DNA from: Saccharina japonica
Taxonomy: Eukaryota; Sar; Phaeophyceae; Laminariales; Laminariaceae
Assembly: GCA_008828725.1 (NCBI GenBank)
Contig: MEHQ01004185.1
Location: forward strand, 106,234-170,233
Direction of reading: 5' to 3'
Length of the DNA: 64,000 bases
Positions within the stretch are counted from its first letter, which is position 1. Each line of letters opens with the position of its first letter. The notes under the pieces were generated by a model. It ran no database searches. It was not told where the DNA came from and saw only the letters and a list, made by a program, of their open reading frames with translations. The translations under genes and the position numbers were made by a program. This document shows positions 57,501-64,000 of this stretch, piece by piece.

Positions 57501-59711
57501 TCTCACGAAGGGTGGGCTGAATCCTCCCATGAACCGCTTGTGACGAGGTCTGTTTAATTTATCGTGCGTGTGCGGCCTTGACCCACCCACCAACCCACCC
57601 ACCCACCTGCCCCAATTCCAAAAACAAAAACAATTTCGTGAAATGGTCATTTGGGGGTATATCCCCCTGGTTTTTCGGCCATTTGGAGGTATAGGCAAAA
57701 CGTGCCCGTGGTGGGCACTCCCGCTCGCCCAAACAGTCCTCAAATGCGATCCCGACGCCCTGGCGAGATGCCCGAAGCCCGTGCTAAGCACGCATACAAC
57801 GTTTTTTTTGGGGGGTGCACGTTCTCGGGGCTAACAGGACAGCGGCGCATGAGGGGGCAAACGAAATATATGTACACTTTTTTTTTCTTTTTTCTTTTGT
57901 TCCATTCGGTCCCGGAATATAGGGGCAGATTGATCGAGTTTTTTTGCACTGCGTCCATTTTCTTTTCGGCGCGCAAAAACCGAGAAAAGGAGACGGACCT
58001 GGGTCGGAGTTGTGCCGCTCTCTGGTGTGACCTCCTTTCTGGCCCTGCCCACTGCTCACCCACCCACCCACCCACCGATCCACTGACCCTGCTTCCTTGA
58101 AAAAAAACGTGTTTTGTCTGTCCATGTGTTTTGTTTCTTTCTTTCTTCTCCGTTTGTTTGTTTTTTGCTCTGGCTCTTTTTTTTTGTTTCCTCTTTTTTT
58201 TCTTCGTGGATGGGTGGATGGGATGGGCGACGGCGACGGCGGGTGGTTGGGACGTCCACAGGATAAATCTTCCGGGGTTTCCAGCAGGCGGCATTATCAC
58301 GCGACGTGCGACCACCGACACAAGGGGGGTCCGAAGGGCGGCATGATTTTTCACCACCACCAGCTCGAAAAGATCCAGAAGCACCAGCGGGCTCACATTC
58401 GGACGCTGCACAAGAAGACTCCAGGTGCGTGAGCTCAAGGGTGCACCGTCAACAAAATCAACGAAAACTATTTGACGGGACCCAGGCAGCGGGGGGGGGG
58501 GGGGGGGGGGGGGGTGGTGGGGGGGGCGNGTACTCATGTCGTGCACGGCCGTAGTCGTGGGACCATAGACCCTCGCATCCCTGCAATGCCGGGACGGAGC
58601 ATGTTGGGTTTTACAGCTACTATTAATAGTAAGCATTTGCGCTCGGCGAGGAACGCCACTCTACATTCTTTATAAATACGTAGCATTTAATAGTCTATAA
58701 TGAACGTCTACATCACACCAAGCCGCAAGCCTTCTTCGCCAAAATAGGAGATTTCTTAACTGCTGTCGGGGGGGGGGGGGGGGGGGGGGGTAGCCTTACC
58801 ATATTAACACTACGTGATACGACCATTCCCCTTGTGCGGAGCAAAGGTTCTCCACCCCGCACAAATGATCTACTCGACCGCCAGCTTTGGTGACCGCCAA
58901 AAAGAAAAAGAAAAAAAAAAACGGCACCCTGGTTGTCTAGCTCACGCAGAGAGTGGCGTGTTTTACAGCGTCGTTGCCAACCGACGCCAACCCAACCTAT
59001 AAACATATCATATATTTATAGGGGGGGGGGCGGGGGGTACTTTAGCACAATCTCAGTTTTTTTGTACCGGTGTTTTATGTACAGTACACGACAGATGTTA
59101 AGAATCTCTTTTTTTTGGCAAAACTGGAATCTTTATGCAAGACTCAGGTGTTTTCCACCCTATTTTCAGTGCAAAGGGGTCGCACTCTTATTTTTCCCCC
59201 TGAAATATCAGTCTCAGATTCTTAATTATCAGACTCTCTTAGTTTTGGCAAGGCTGGAATCCTTGTGTAAGACTGGGTGTTTCCCACACTATTTTCACTA
59301 CAAAGAGGTCGGGTTGGGTTGGGCTGGGCTGGGCTTGGTATTGGGTACGTACGTAGGGTTTCCTGTTACAGCTTTTGTCTCCTTTCACTTGCTGCTGCTC
59401 TGCGTTCGATGGGTTTGTTTATCGCCTCATCCACCCACCCATCAATCGTTCCATGCTGCACCTTATTCTTATGTTTCACGTCTCAAAATCTCAGTCTCAA
59501 AATTATTCATTATCAGACTCTTTAAACATCTGTCGCGTATCGTACTGTATAAGCAGTGGAGGCGGTGTTGACGGAGGCGAACGTGGAGCCGTACCTTCCC
59601 AAGGAGTGGACGGAGCAGGAGACGGCCGTGCTGGCGCATCTGGTGGGCATGTACGGCCCGACGAACTGGCCTATCATCTCGGCAGGCGTCAAGACCAAGA
59701 CCGAGACGCAG
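48343..59711 (+). CDS. SANT/Myb-like domain protein, first seven exons (gene continues)
   Basis: Exons 48343-48558, 51441-51967, 54328-54475, 55787-55960, 56552-56653, 58262-58424 and 59557-59711 join in phase (0,2,0,0,0,1,0) to 495 codons without a stop. Residues 1-72 are acidic to neutral with LDKFMEVLETLSPDGQQLQL. Residues 73-250 are low-complexity: Ser/Arg repeats, a poly-Gly run, then basic RPRRFSPIKME. Residues 390-443 are His/Lys-rich (HHHQLEKIQKHQRAHIRTLH). From 461, EWTEQETAVLAHLVGMYGPT and NWPIISAGVKTKTETQ fit the first two helices of a SANT/Myb repeat (spaced Trp). A nuclear DNA- or chromatin-binding role is inferred. The exon after 59711 is not found. Grouping of the first exon with the rest rests on phase alone. 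Confidence 0.7.
48559..51440 (+). other. SANT gene intron 1, no gene seen
   Basis: Rich in CTGCTGT, TACTACTGC and GTAC words and two TATTAATA octamers, but no transposon ends or coding segments were recognised. Confidence 0.4.
51441..51967 (+). CDS. SANT gene exon 2: Ser/Arg- and Gly-rich region
   Basis: Acceptor TGTGAACAG; frame SMESAEQQLSGGRGAGARGR, SR-type repeats, a run of ten Gly, then RAHGHFTRPRRFSPIKMEAS. Ends two bases into a Lys codon at donor GAA/GTGAGT. The long CAG/CGG/GGC runs make length polymorphism likely. Confidence 0.7.
52269..52367 (+). mobile_element. Family B MITE
   Basis: ACGGGTGACCATAGTAAATC to TTTACTCTAGGTCCCCCGT. If the terminus is CGGG, TTA lies on both sides. Confidence 0.65.
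53190..53330 (+). mobile_element. Family B MITE, longer variant
   Basis: Starts ACGGGACACC, contains ATAGTAAATGGGACCAGA and ends GTTCTATTTACTATGA plus GGTCCCCCGT. Confidence 0.6.
53506..53615 (+). mobile_element. Family B MITE, diverged
   Basis: GCGGAGGACCGTAGTAATTA through GGACCAAATATTGTTGGTAG to a decayed TGTGCCCCCCAT end. Confidence 0.5.
53755..53926 (+). repeat. GGGTCG/CGACCC repeats with 20-bp palindrome
   Basis: Both orientations of the pentamer CGACC/GGTCG occur in runs, which can fold on themselves. At 53907-53926, GGGTCATGACGTCATGACCC is a perfect palindrome with TGACGTCA (bZIP-type site) at its centre. Confidence 0.75.
54328..54475 (+). CDS. SANT gene exon 3
   Basis: The first base completes Lys (AA/G), then RKRSYSQLASYGYDNGVPSP and SNSSLTVHKDGAYMQ. 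Acceptor ATGTTGCAG, donor CAG/GTAGGT. The split codon fits exon 2 exactly. Confidence 0.75.
54476..55030 (+). other. SANT gene intron 3, 5' part
   Basis: A pyrimidine-rich stretch of C runs lies at 54890-55025; otherwise nothing was recognised before repeat D. Confidence 0.4.
55033..55262 (+). repeat. Dispersed repeat D, copy 2
   Basis: ATGCATTCGATGTTGTCATC to TGTATGAAACGAGTACACC followed by a C run; carries CACTGCGCTCCGCGCTTCGT. Confidence 0.65.
55376..55735 (+). repeat. 13-bp minisatellite, left of exon 4
   Basis: Units AACCAGTATTTCC and variants, with a higher-order duplication of about 105 bp carrying GACAAGCAAAGCCGTCCCGA. It is complementary to the block at 55966-56180. Confidence 0.9.
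55787..55960 (+). CDS. SANT gene exon 4
   Basis: 58 codons, phase 0 to 0: VTFDDTHRFASEEDPSLNNF, then DIDQALSLLQLSGGSSTQ. Acceptor TTTAAACAG, donor CAG/GTGAAA. It sits exactly between two complementary minisatellite blocks. Confidence 0.75.
55966..56180 (+). repeat. Minisatellite, right of exon 4, inverse of the left block
   Basis: CTGGTTGGAGATA and CTGGTTGGAACTAAA units, about ten in a row; reverse complement of the AACCAG-type units at 55376-55735. Confidence 0.9.
56275..56380 (+). repeat. Dispersed repeat D, copy 3 (3' part)
   Basis: GTCTGCCTGATCGGCGAAAA through ATGCGACTACGGCCATGCAT to GAAGTACACC and C-rich sequence. Confidence 0.65.
56552..56653 (+). CDS. SANT gene exon 5, apparently with a GC donor
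   Basis: 34 codons, SEFTRSARRNSGQQSGGKGS and PGPASALFPPLHAQ. Acceptor CTTTCCGCAG. No GT donor gives the right phase; CAG/GCAAGA fits the GC-AG intron consensus and keeps phase 0. Confidence 0.6.
56970..56988 (+). other. Tn5 mosaic end (sequencing adapter) in the assembly
   Basis: AGATGTGTATAAGAGACAG is the exact 19-bp mosaic end used by tagmentation libraries. The next 30 bases (ACCTTCTTGTGTTTTTGGCG...) repeat 54073-54102. It lies in an intron between exons 5 and 6. Confidence 0.93.
57100..57320 (+). repeat. G-tract family, copy with CGTACTCATTTGTTTG motif
   Basis: Several G8-G12 runs; at 57181 CGTACTCATTTGTTTGTTTG then CCTTAGTTCAT follow the tract, as at 20822. Confidence 0.6.
57350..57487 (-). 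repeat. Dispersed repeat D, copy 4
   Basis: Reverse strand reads CGGCGCTTCGCGCTTGTCGC to TACGACTACGGCCATGCATG, then GTACGGGTACAC. Confidence 0.6.
57488..58261 (+). other. SANT gene intron 5, 3' part
   Basis: Low-complexity CCCA and T-rich runs; long open frames on the minus strand are Lys-rich readings of T runs and are not supported as coding. Confidence 0.4.
58262..58424 (+). CDS. SANT gene exon 6: His/Lys-rich
   Basis: 163 bp. The frame DKSSGVSSRRHYHATCDHRH...HHHQLEKIQKHQRAHIRTLH is chosen because only it leaves one base that completes a Val with exon 7. Acceptor GTCCACAG has a poor pyrimidine tract; donor CAG/GTGCGT. Confidence 0.6.
58484..58529 (+). repeat. G-rich tract containing an unresolved base
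   Basis: About 40 nearly uninterrupted G, ending GGCGN; the N is at 58529. Such tracts are hard to sequence, and length is unreliable. Confidence 0.9.
58530..58660 (-). repeat. Dispersed repeat D, copy 5
   Basis: GTACTCATGTCGTGCACGGC and TCGCATCCCTGCAATGCCGG on the + strand are the reverse of the D 3' end. TATTAATA at 58621 interrupts before GCGCTCGGCGAGG. Confidence 0.6.
58764..58790 (+). repeat. G tract, about 24 bases
   Basis: Uninterrupted G run in the intron between exons 6 and 7. Confidence 0.9.
59094..59310 (+). repeat. Two units related to family I interior
   Basis: TTGGCAAAACTGGAATCTTT and TTGGCAAGGCTGGAATCCTT head two roughly 110-bp units with GTGTTTTCCACCCTATTTTC-type continuation, similar to the interior of 60251-60446. 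Confidence 0.5.
59557..59711 (+). CDS. SANT gene exon 7: start of SANT/Myb-like repeat
   Basis: Two bases complete Val, then EAVLTEANVEPYLPKEWTEQ, and the helix-like ETAVLAHLVGMYGPTNWPII. Trp spacing and the closing KTKTETQ fit a SANT/Myb repeat cut before its third helix. Acceptor TATAAGCAG, donor CAG/GTAAGG. Confidence 0.75.
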
Positions 59712-59794
59712 GTAAGGAGGCTTGCTCCCGTGTTTTTGTATATTACCGTAAAGATGTACGGGGCTTGAATAAAATGGTTGAAATGTTCCACAGA

Positions 59795-60010
59795 TGCTCC
59801 GAGTATACTCGATACTCCGAGTATACTCCGAGTATCGAGTGTTTTTCGTGCTCCGAGTACTGATAGTATTAGAGTACTGGTGGCCTAAATGCCGGAGTGC
59901 TTGGAGTATGAACAGTACCCAAAGGCCCAAATACTCCGAGTACGAGCAGTATTCCGATAGAGCCCAGATACTGCGAGTACACAAAGTACCTGAAGTATTT
60001 TTTCTCCAAT
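59795..60010 (+). repeat. Degenerate ACTCCGAGTA satellite
   Basis: TACTCCGAGTA, itself nearly palindromic, and variants recur about a dozen times with drift. Confidence 0.75.
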
Positions 60011-60150
60011 ACTCCTTACTTTACTCCAAGGTACCCGAAGCATCTGTGAAATGTTTCGTGATTTTTATTTTAAACGCTAACCCTACGAGTAGGGCTCAAC
60101 GCTGACTTGCCTCGTAATTTTCTCGGATTGAAGATGGAATATTAAGCTAT

Positions 60151-60248
60151 CACGGAGGGGGGGGGGTGTAAGTAATAAGAAACCACGATGTACCCCCCTA
60201 TATTTGCACACGATTTTGGGGTTTGCTTACTATATATGTCCCCCCGTG
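60151..60248 (+). mobile_element. Family B-related MITE
   Basis: CACGGAGGGGGGGGGTGTAA and the inverse TTACTATATATGTCCCCCCG bound about 98 bp; adjacent to a family I element. Confidence 0.5.
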
Positions 60249-60250
60249 GT

Positions 60251-60446
60251 ACAGGACAGGACACCTAATAAGAGACAGGAAATCTGGTCCAGGCTGCGTT
60301 TCTTATTTTGAGAGAGGGTGTTTTCCACACTAATTTCAAGATAACGACTCTCGAATTTTTTGTTTTCCCTCTAAAATATCAGCCTGGCTTTCCTATTAGC
60401 CCGTTTCTTATCAGCCTGTTTTTTGTTAGGATGTCCTGTCCTGTAG
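60251..60446 (+). mobile_element. Family I element
   Basis: Ends ACAGGACAGGACACCTAATA and its inverse TTAGGATGTCCTGTCCTGT. Interior shared with 20472-20639. No target duplication is obvious. Confidence 0.65.
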
Positions 60447-60477
60447 AGTGTGTGGGTTATCAACCCCCGAGTCGTAA

Positions 60478-60527
60478 ACGGTATAAGGCAAGCAACAAAT
60501 GAGTACGCCCCCCCCCCCCCCCCCCCG
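60478..60527 (-). repeat. G-tract family, reverse copy
   Basis: GGCAAGCAACAAATGAGTAC followed by GC and about 17 C; reverse of the junction at 20822 and 57181. Confidence 0.65.
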
Positions 60528-60726
60528 GAGGAACGGGATGTTTGAAAAGAGGGAATGAGGAATAGACGAATGTGACATGGAGAAGTTTATAGATAGTAGC
60601 GAGAAAACGATAGCTATCTTAGGAGATAAATGTTGGCCACAGGCGGCGAAAGCGAAAGGGGATAGGATTAGCGAAACGGTTCTATGTAATATATGAAATC
60701 AGCGTAATGAGCGCCCCAACTGTTCA

Positions 60727-61262
60727 CACCCCGGACAGATCAGCTCACCGTAGCTCGAGCTAGCTCTTTAAATAGCTAGCTCACCGGTGAGCTACGTGAG
60801 CTACATGAGCTACACATGTTTCCTTCGCTTGAGCTATAGGCGATAGCTCATCTGCACATGTTTTCAAAGCTTGAGCTATAATCGGTAGCTCATCTGCACA
60901 CATATGTCCGGAGTGAGCTATATGATCTGCCTGAGCTAGCTCATTTGGCCCAAAATGAGCTATAGGAGCTACATGAGCTACGCATGTTTTCAAAGCTTGA
61001 GCTATAATTGGTAGCTCATCTGCACATGTTTCGAAGGCTTGAGCTATAATCGGTAGCTCATCTGCGCATGTTTTCAAAGCTTGAGCTATTATCGGTAGCT
61101 CATCTGCGCATGTTTTCAAAGCTTGAGCTATAATCGGTAGCTCATCTGCACATGTTGTAGAGGCGTGAGCTATAATCGGTAGCTCATCTGCACTTGTTTT
61201 GGAGGCTTGAGCTATAGGCGGTAGCTCATCTGCACATGTTTTGAAGGCTTGAGCTATAGGGG
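60727..61262 (+). mobile_element. Hairpin-array element, copy 1 (right end missing)
   Basis: Left end CACCCCGGACAGATCAGCTC, then palindromic GAGCTAGCTC-rich sequence and about nine 42-bp units of the form TGAGCTA-7 nt-TAGCTCA plus a 21-nt spacer. The unit length keeps a minus-strand frame open with a 14-residue repeat (IIAQALKTCADELP). Right terminus absent. Confidence 0.85.
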
Positions 61263-61887
61263 ACACATGACGAAGCTCACGAGGTGTCATTATATGTAAC
61301 AAATCTGGATCGAAGCTCGCGTGCGCGCGGATATCCAAACCCGAGACCTTTTGGAATATACCCGGGGTGTGATATAAGTCTCGTCCGAGATGTGGTGAAA
61401 GCCTCGTCTTGACCAAGACGATATTTTTATTTCCATACCAAATCTCTATTGATAACAAAAAGTCTTGGCTGGAAATCTCTCGACCAAGACGATACTTGTA
61501 TATACTCAATTTCAGTATCAGTGTGATACTGAAAACCAAAGTACGAAAAGAACATCGAAAATAAAGTTGACCAGGATGAACAAAATAAATACGACTTACT
61601 TGAGTTAGTATGGGACGAAAAAACTTGAGTTAAGAAACCGAAAGCAGAACTTTTTCTGCACAAGGTGGAATAAATGAAATTTTCTAGATTTTATCCAAAG
61701 TGGAGTAAATGTAGGCCAAAGTGAGGGTGTTATATGCATGTTCGCCGGGAAAGAGCTACAATGAGCTGCGTACATGAGCTATGATCATGTTTTGGTGTTG
61801 TTCGGGTAGGGCAGGGAAGGAGTTGGAATGATCCCATCCGACATAAACAAAAATAAATGTAAATTGAAAGGAATGCCAAGGGTTTCA
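61263..61887 (+). other. Spacer between the hairpin arrays
   Basis: Contains two small inverted repeats: CGTCTTGACCAAGACG at about 61408, and TTTCAGTATCA/TGATACTGAAA (61510-61534, loop GTG). No exon recognised. Confidence 0.5.
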
Positions 61888-62415
61888 CACCCCGGACAGA
61901 TCAGCTCACCGTAGCTCGAGCTAGCTCTTTAAAGAGCTAGCTCACCGGTGAGCTACGTGAGCTACATGAGCTACACATGTTTTCCTTCGCTTGAGCTATA
62001 GGCGATAGCTCATCTGGACATGTTTTCAAAGCTTGAGCTATAATCGGTAGCTCATCGGCACACATATGTCCGGAGTGAGCTATATGATCTGCCTGAGCTA
62101 GCTCATTTGGCCCAAAATGAGCTATAGGAGCTACATGAGGTACGCATGTTTTCAAAGCTTGAGCTATAATCGGTAGCTATTCTGCACATGTTTCGAAGGC
62201 TTGAGCTATAATCGGTAGCTCATCTGCGCATGTTTTCAAAGCTTGAGCTATTATCGGTAGCTCATCTGCGCATGTTTTCAAAGCTTGAGCTGTAATCGGT
62301 AGCTCATCTGCACATGTTTTAGAGGCTTGAGCTATAATCGGTAGCTCATCTGCACATGTTTTCAAAGCTTGAGCTATACACGACAGATGAGCTAGCTCAT
62401 GAGCTGTCCGGGGTG
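61888..62415 (+). mobile_element. Hairpin-array element, copy 2 (both ends)
   Basis: Ends CACCCCGGACAG and CTGTCCGGGGTG are perfect inverted repeats; TTCA flanks both sides (61884-61887, 62416-62419). TTCA also precedes copy 1, so it may be element sequence, not a duplication. Unit variants occur in the same order as in copy 1, showing common descent of the arrays. Confidence 0.85.
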
Positions 62416-62517
62416 TTCAAACCCTGTTGGGTGGGTCGTCTATTAGGCGTAGGAGAACGGGTCTATGGAAACGGCGGCTCCGTCTCGGAAGGGATGCGTG
62501 ATCAAGTGTCATGACTA

Positions 62518-62550
62518 AGGCAAGCCAACTAATGAGTACCCCCCCCCCCC
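62518..62550 (-). repeat. G-tract family, reverse copy
   Basis: AGGCAAGCCAACTAATGAGT then ACC and about 11 C. Confidence 0.55.
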
Positions 62551-62689
62551 CTTGCCGTGATAACGCCTCATGCATGCTCCACTGGCGGTACGCTTTGAAT
62601 GGGAATGCGACGGTGAAGGGTACGGGAACGTGGCAGTCTGTGGAGGATGAGAGGAGCTGTCCTTGGTGCAGGTGAGGGTGAGGGGTAGG

Positions 62690-63300
62690 TGGGGCAGGGG
62701 GGGGGGTGGGGATGTTGGCGGTGGTCGTGGTTGGTGCTCTTGATGCTCGTGGTGGTGGGTGTGTTGATGTTGATGGTTAAATGGTTGTGTAGCTTTGTTG
62801 CTGTGGCTGGTGGTGGTGGTGGTCGGGGAAGGGTAGGGGAGTGGTGATGATTTGTTGTTGATGTTGTTTTTCTCACATGAATTGGCTGTGAACAAGATAG
62901 TCCGTGGTCACAGGACAGGACAGACAGGCTCCAAGAAGCTCTGAAGTGGGAGAATACCTCAGGGAAAAAATAATACAAAAAAAATACAAAGTACACCGCA
63001 GTCAGTACAATACGCTTTATAACTGCTGTGATTGGTGGTGGTGGTGGTGCTGGTGCTGGTGGTGGGTGATGCCGTTGCTCTTGATGGTGGTGGTGGTGGT
63101 GGTGGTGTTGTTATCGGTGTCGTTGTTAATGTGGCTTCGTTTGCTGGGGTCGAGGGTGGTGGTGGTGGATGGTGGTGGGGTGATGTTGCCTGGTGCTGTC
63201 GTTGGTGATGCCGATATTGTTGTCAGCGGTTTTTGTGTGGTGGCTGTCGTTTCTGTTGCTGCTGCTGCTGTTTTTTTTTGTATATAGTTGCTCATGCTGC
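62690..63300 (+). repeat. GGT/GTT-rich low-complexity region
   Basis: Interrupted TGG, GTT and TGC triplets throughout; the open frames here (poly-Trp, poly-Val, poly-Thr, poly-His) are artefacts of composition. Confidence 0.8.
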
Positions 63301-63553
63301 TGCTGCTGCTGCTATTTGGTAATGGTTGTACACGTCGGGCGAATCATCGATTCCCACTTGAGTATCTAGACGGTTCAGGACAGGGAAATCCCTGTTTTTG
63401 TATGATCTACGAGTAGCACATTGTTTCTGGGGTTGGATCTGTACAATGCAGATCCTGCACAACCTCTCATAGATGATCTGTAGATATATCATGATCTATC
63501 TGTGTATGGTCTTTCTGGACGAAGTGTGAATGGTTGTGGCTTGTGCTAAGGTC

Positions 63554-63575
63554 TGCTGCTGCTGCTGCTGCTGCT
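63554..63575 (+). repeat. (CTG)7 microsatellite
   Basis: Seven CTG triplets. Confidence 0.9.
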
Positions 63576-63598
63576 CCCACCGATGCCGTAACTGTGCG

Positions 63599-63632
63599 CG
63601 TAAGCATAAGCGTAAGCGTAAGCGTAAGCGTC
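63599..63632 (+). repeat. (GTAAGC)5 hexamer repeat
   Basis: Five tandem GTAAGC hexamers with one A-for-G change. Confidence 0.9.
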
Positions 63633-64000
63633 GTATGTGAGATGCACAGGGTGAGGAGGTGATCGTCCCTGTCGTACCTGCTTTTTTCGGTGATTTGTTT
63701 TTGTTTAAGCTTGTGGGGGGGGGGGGGGGGGGAGTCGAAGCACGTAATACATCGCACTGGTGTTGTGTGAATAGATTGTTGAGGGGATACGTATCGTATT
63801 GTACACAACGAATATGATGTGTAGTGACACAAATAAAGCGGGGGGATACTTGTTTTTTGTTGCTGTGTTCCCCTGTAATAGTACGTTAGGAGTCCTCATA
63901 CATACTCGTAGCACTGGAGATATAAAATCCCTGATGAAAAAAAGCGATGTCGAACGCTCTTCTCTCTCTGTGTGTCTCTCTGTATCACCCCCCCACACAC
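63633..64000 (+). other. No gene seen to the window end
   Basis: A G18 run at about 63715; nothing else recognised. Confidence 0.4.

Noticed and set aside
57740..58636. A 298-residue minus-strand open frame
   Set aside because: Lys- and Pro-rich translation of T- and G-rich intron sequence; it contains the N and overlaps a phase-supported + strand exon.
60781..61539. A 252-residue minus-strand protein with 14-residue repeats as a host gene
   Set aside because: The repeat is part of an inverted-repeat-bounded element and the frame is open because the unit is 42 bp. The second copy breaks the frame. Kept as a finding, not as a gene.
60820..62400. CRISPR-like array
   Set aside because: Repeat units vary, spacers are not unique, there are no cas genes, and the genome is eukaryotic.
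62515..63295. Open frames rich in Trp, Val, Thr and His
   Set aside because: Composition artefacts of the GGT/GTT-rich tract, with matching open frames on both strands.

Overview
The window looks like nuclear DNA of a multicellular stramenopile, most likely a brown alga. I infer this from long canonical GT-AG introns, GC-rich exons in otherwise low-information DNA, abundant trinucleotide repeats, TTAGGG-like tracts, and dense nested short transposons. No species call is possible from sequence alone. Nothing prokaryotic is visible.

Two host loci are supported, both on the + strand. The first is a tandemly duplicated gene for a secreted or anchored copper type II, ascorbate-dependent monooxygenase of the dopamine beta-hydroxylase / peptidylglycine monooxygenase fold. 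It has an N-terminal DOMON domain. The second copy is complete: nine exons between 14845 and 36447, phase-consistent at every junction, about 621 residues. The upstream copy is represented only by its last four exons (3186-6789). Introns and 3' flank are also duplicated: about 98-10100 matches about 31436-40027, so the repeat unit is roughly 30 kb. Both copies keep all the copper ligands that are visible. The second locus (48343 to beyond 59711) is a Ser/Gly-rich nuclear-type protein whose seventh recognised exon encodes the first part of a SANT/Myb-like domain. The rest of that gene lies beyond the exons I could find.

The remaining sequence is mostly mobile elements. The dominant family, called A here, is about 250-300 bp with a terminal inverted repeat near GACGCRTGCTACGRTAGAGG and makes 4-bp target duplications; 27 or more copies are visible. 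It hosts a piggyBac-like TTAA element (family K) at one recurrent internal site. At 43211-44018 three A-type elements are nested inside one another, each with its own 4-bp duplication. Other elements are a PIF/Harbinger-like MITE with a TTA duplication (27114-27362), a 337-bp LTR miniature element with a tRNA-like sequence across its LTR boundary (35534-35870), tRNA-related SINE-like units, a decayed non-LTR retrotransposon on the minus strand (44330-47101), and two copies of an inverted-repeat-bounded element made of 42-bp hairpin repeats (60727-62415). Paralogous empty sites inside the duplication date several insertions as later than the duplication.

One technical warning: 56970-56988 is a perfect 19-bp Tn5 mosaic end (sequencing adapter), followed by about 30 bases also found at 54073, and there is a single N at 58529. 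The intron around 56.9-57.2 kb is therefore probably mis-assembled, although the flanking exons remain in phase.

Layout: 1-6789 end of the upstream monooxygenase copy; 6790-10100 duplicated 3' flank; 10101-14844 repeat-rich spacer and presumed promoter; 14845-36447 complete monooxygenase gene; 36448-40027 duplicated 3' flank; 40028-48342 transposon graveyard; 48343-59711 SANT-domain gene, first seven exons; 59712-64000 repeats with no exon recognised.
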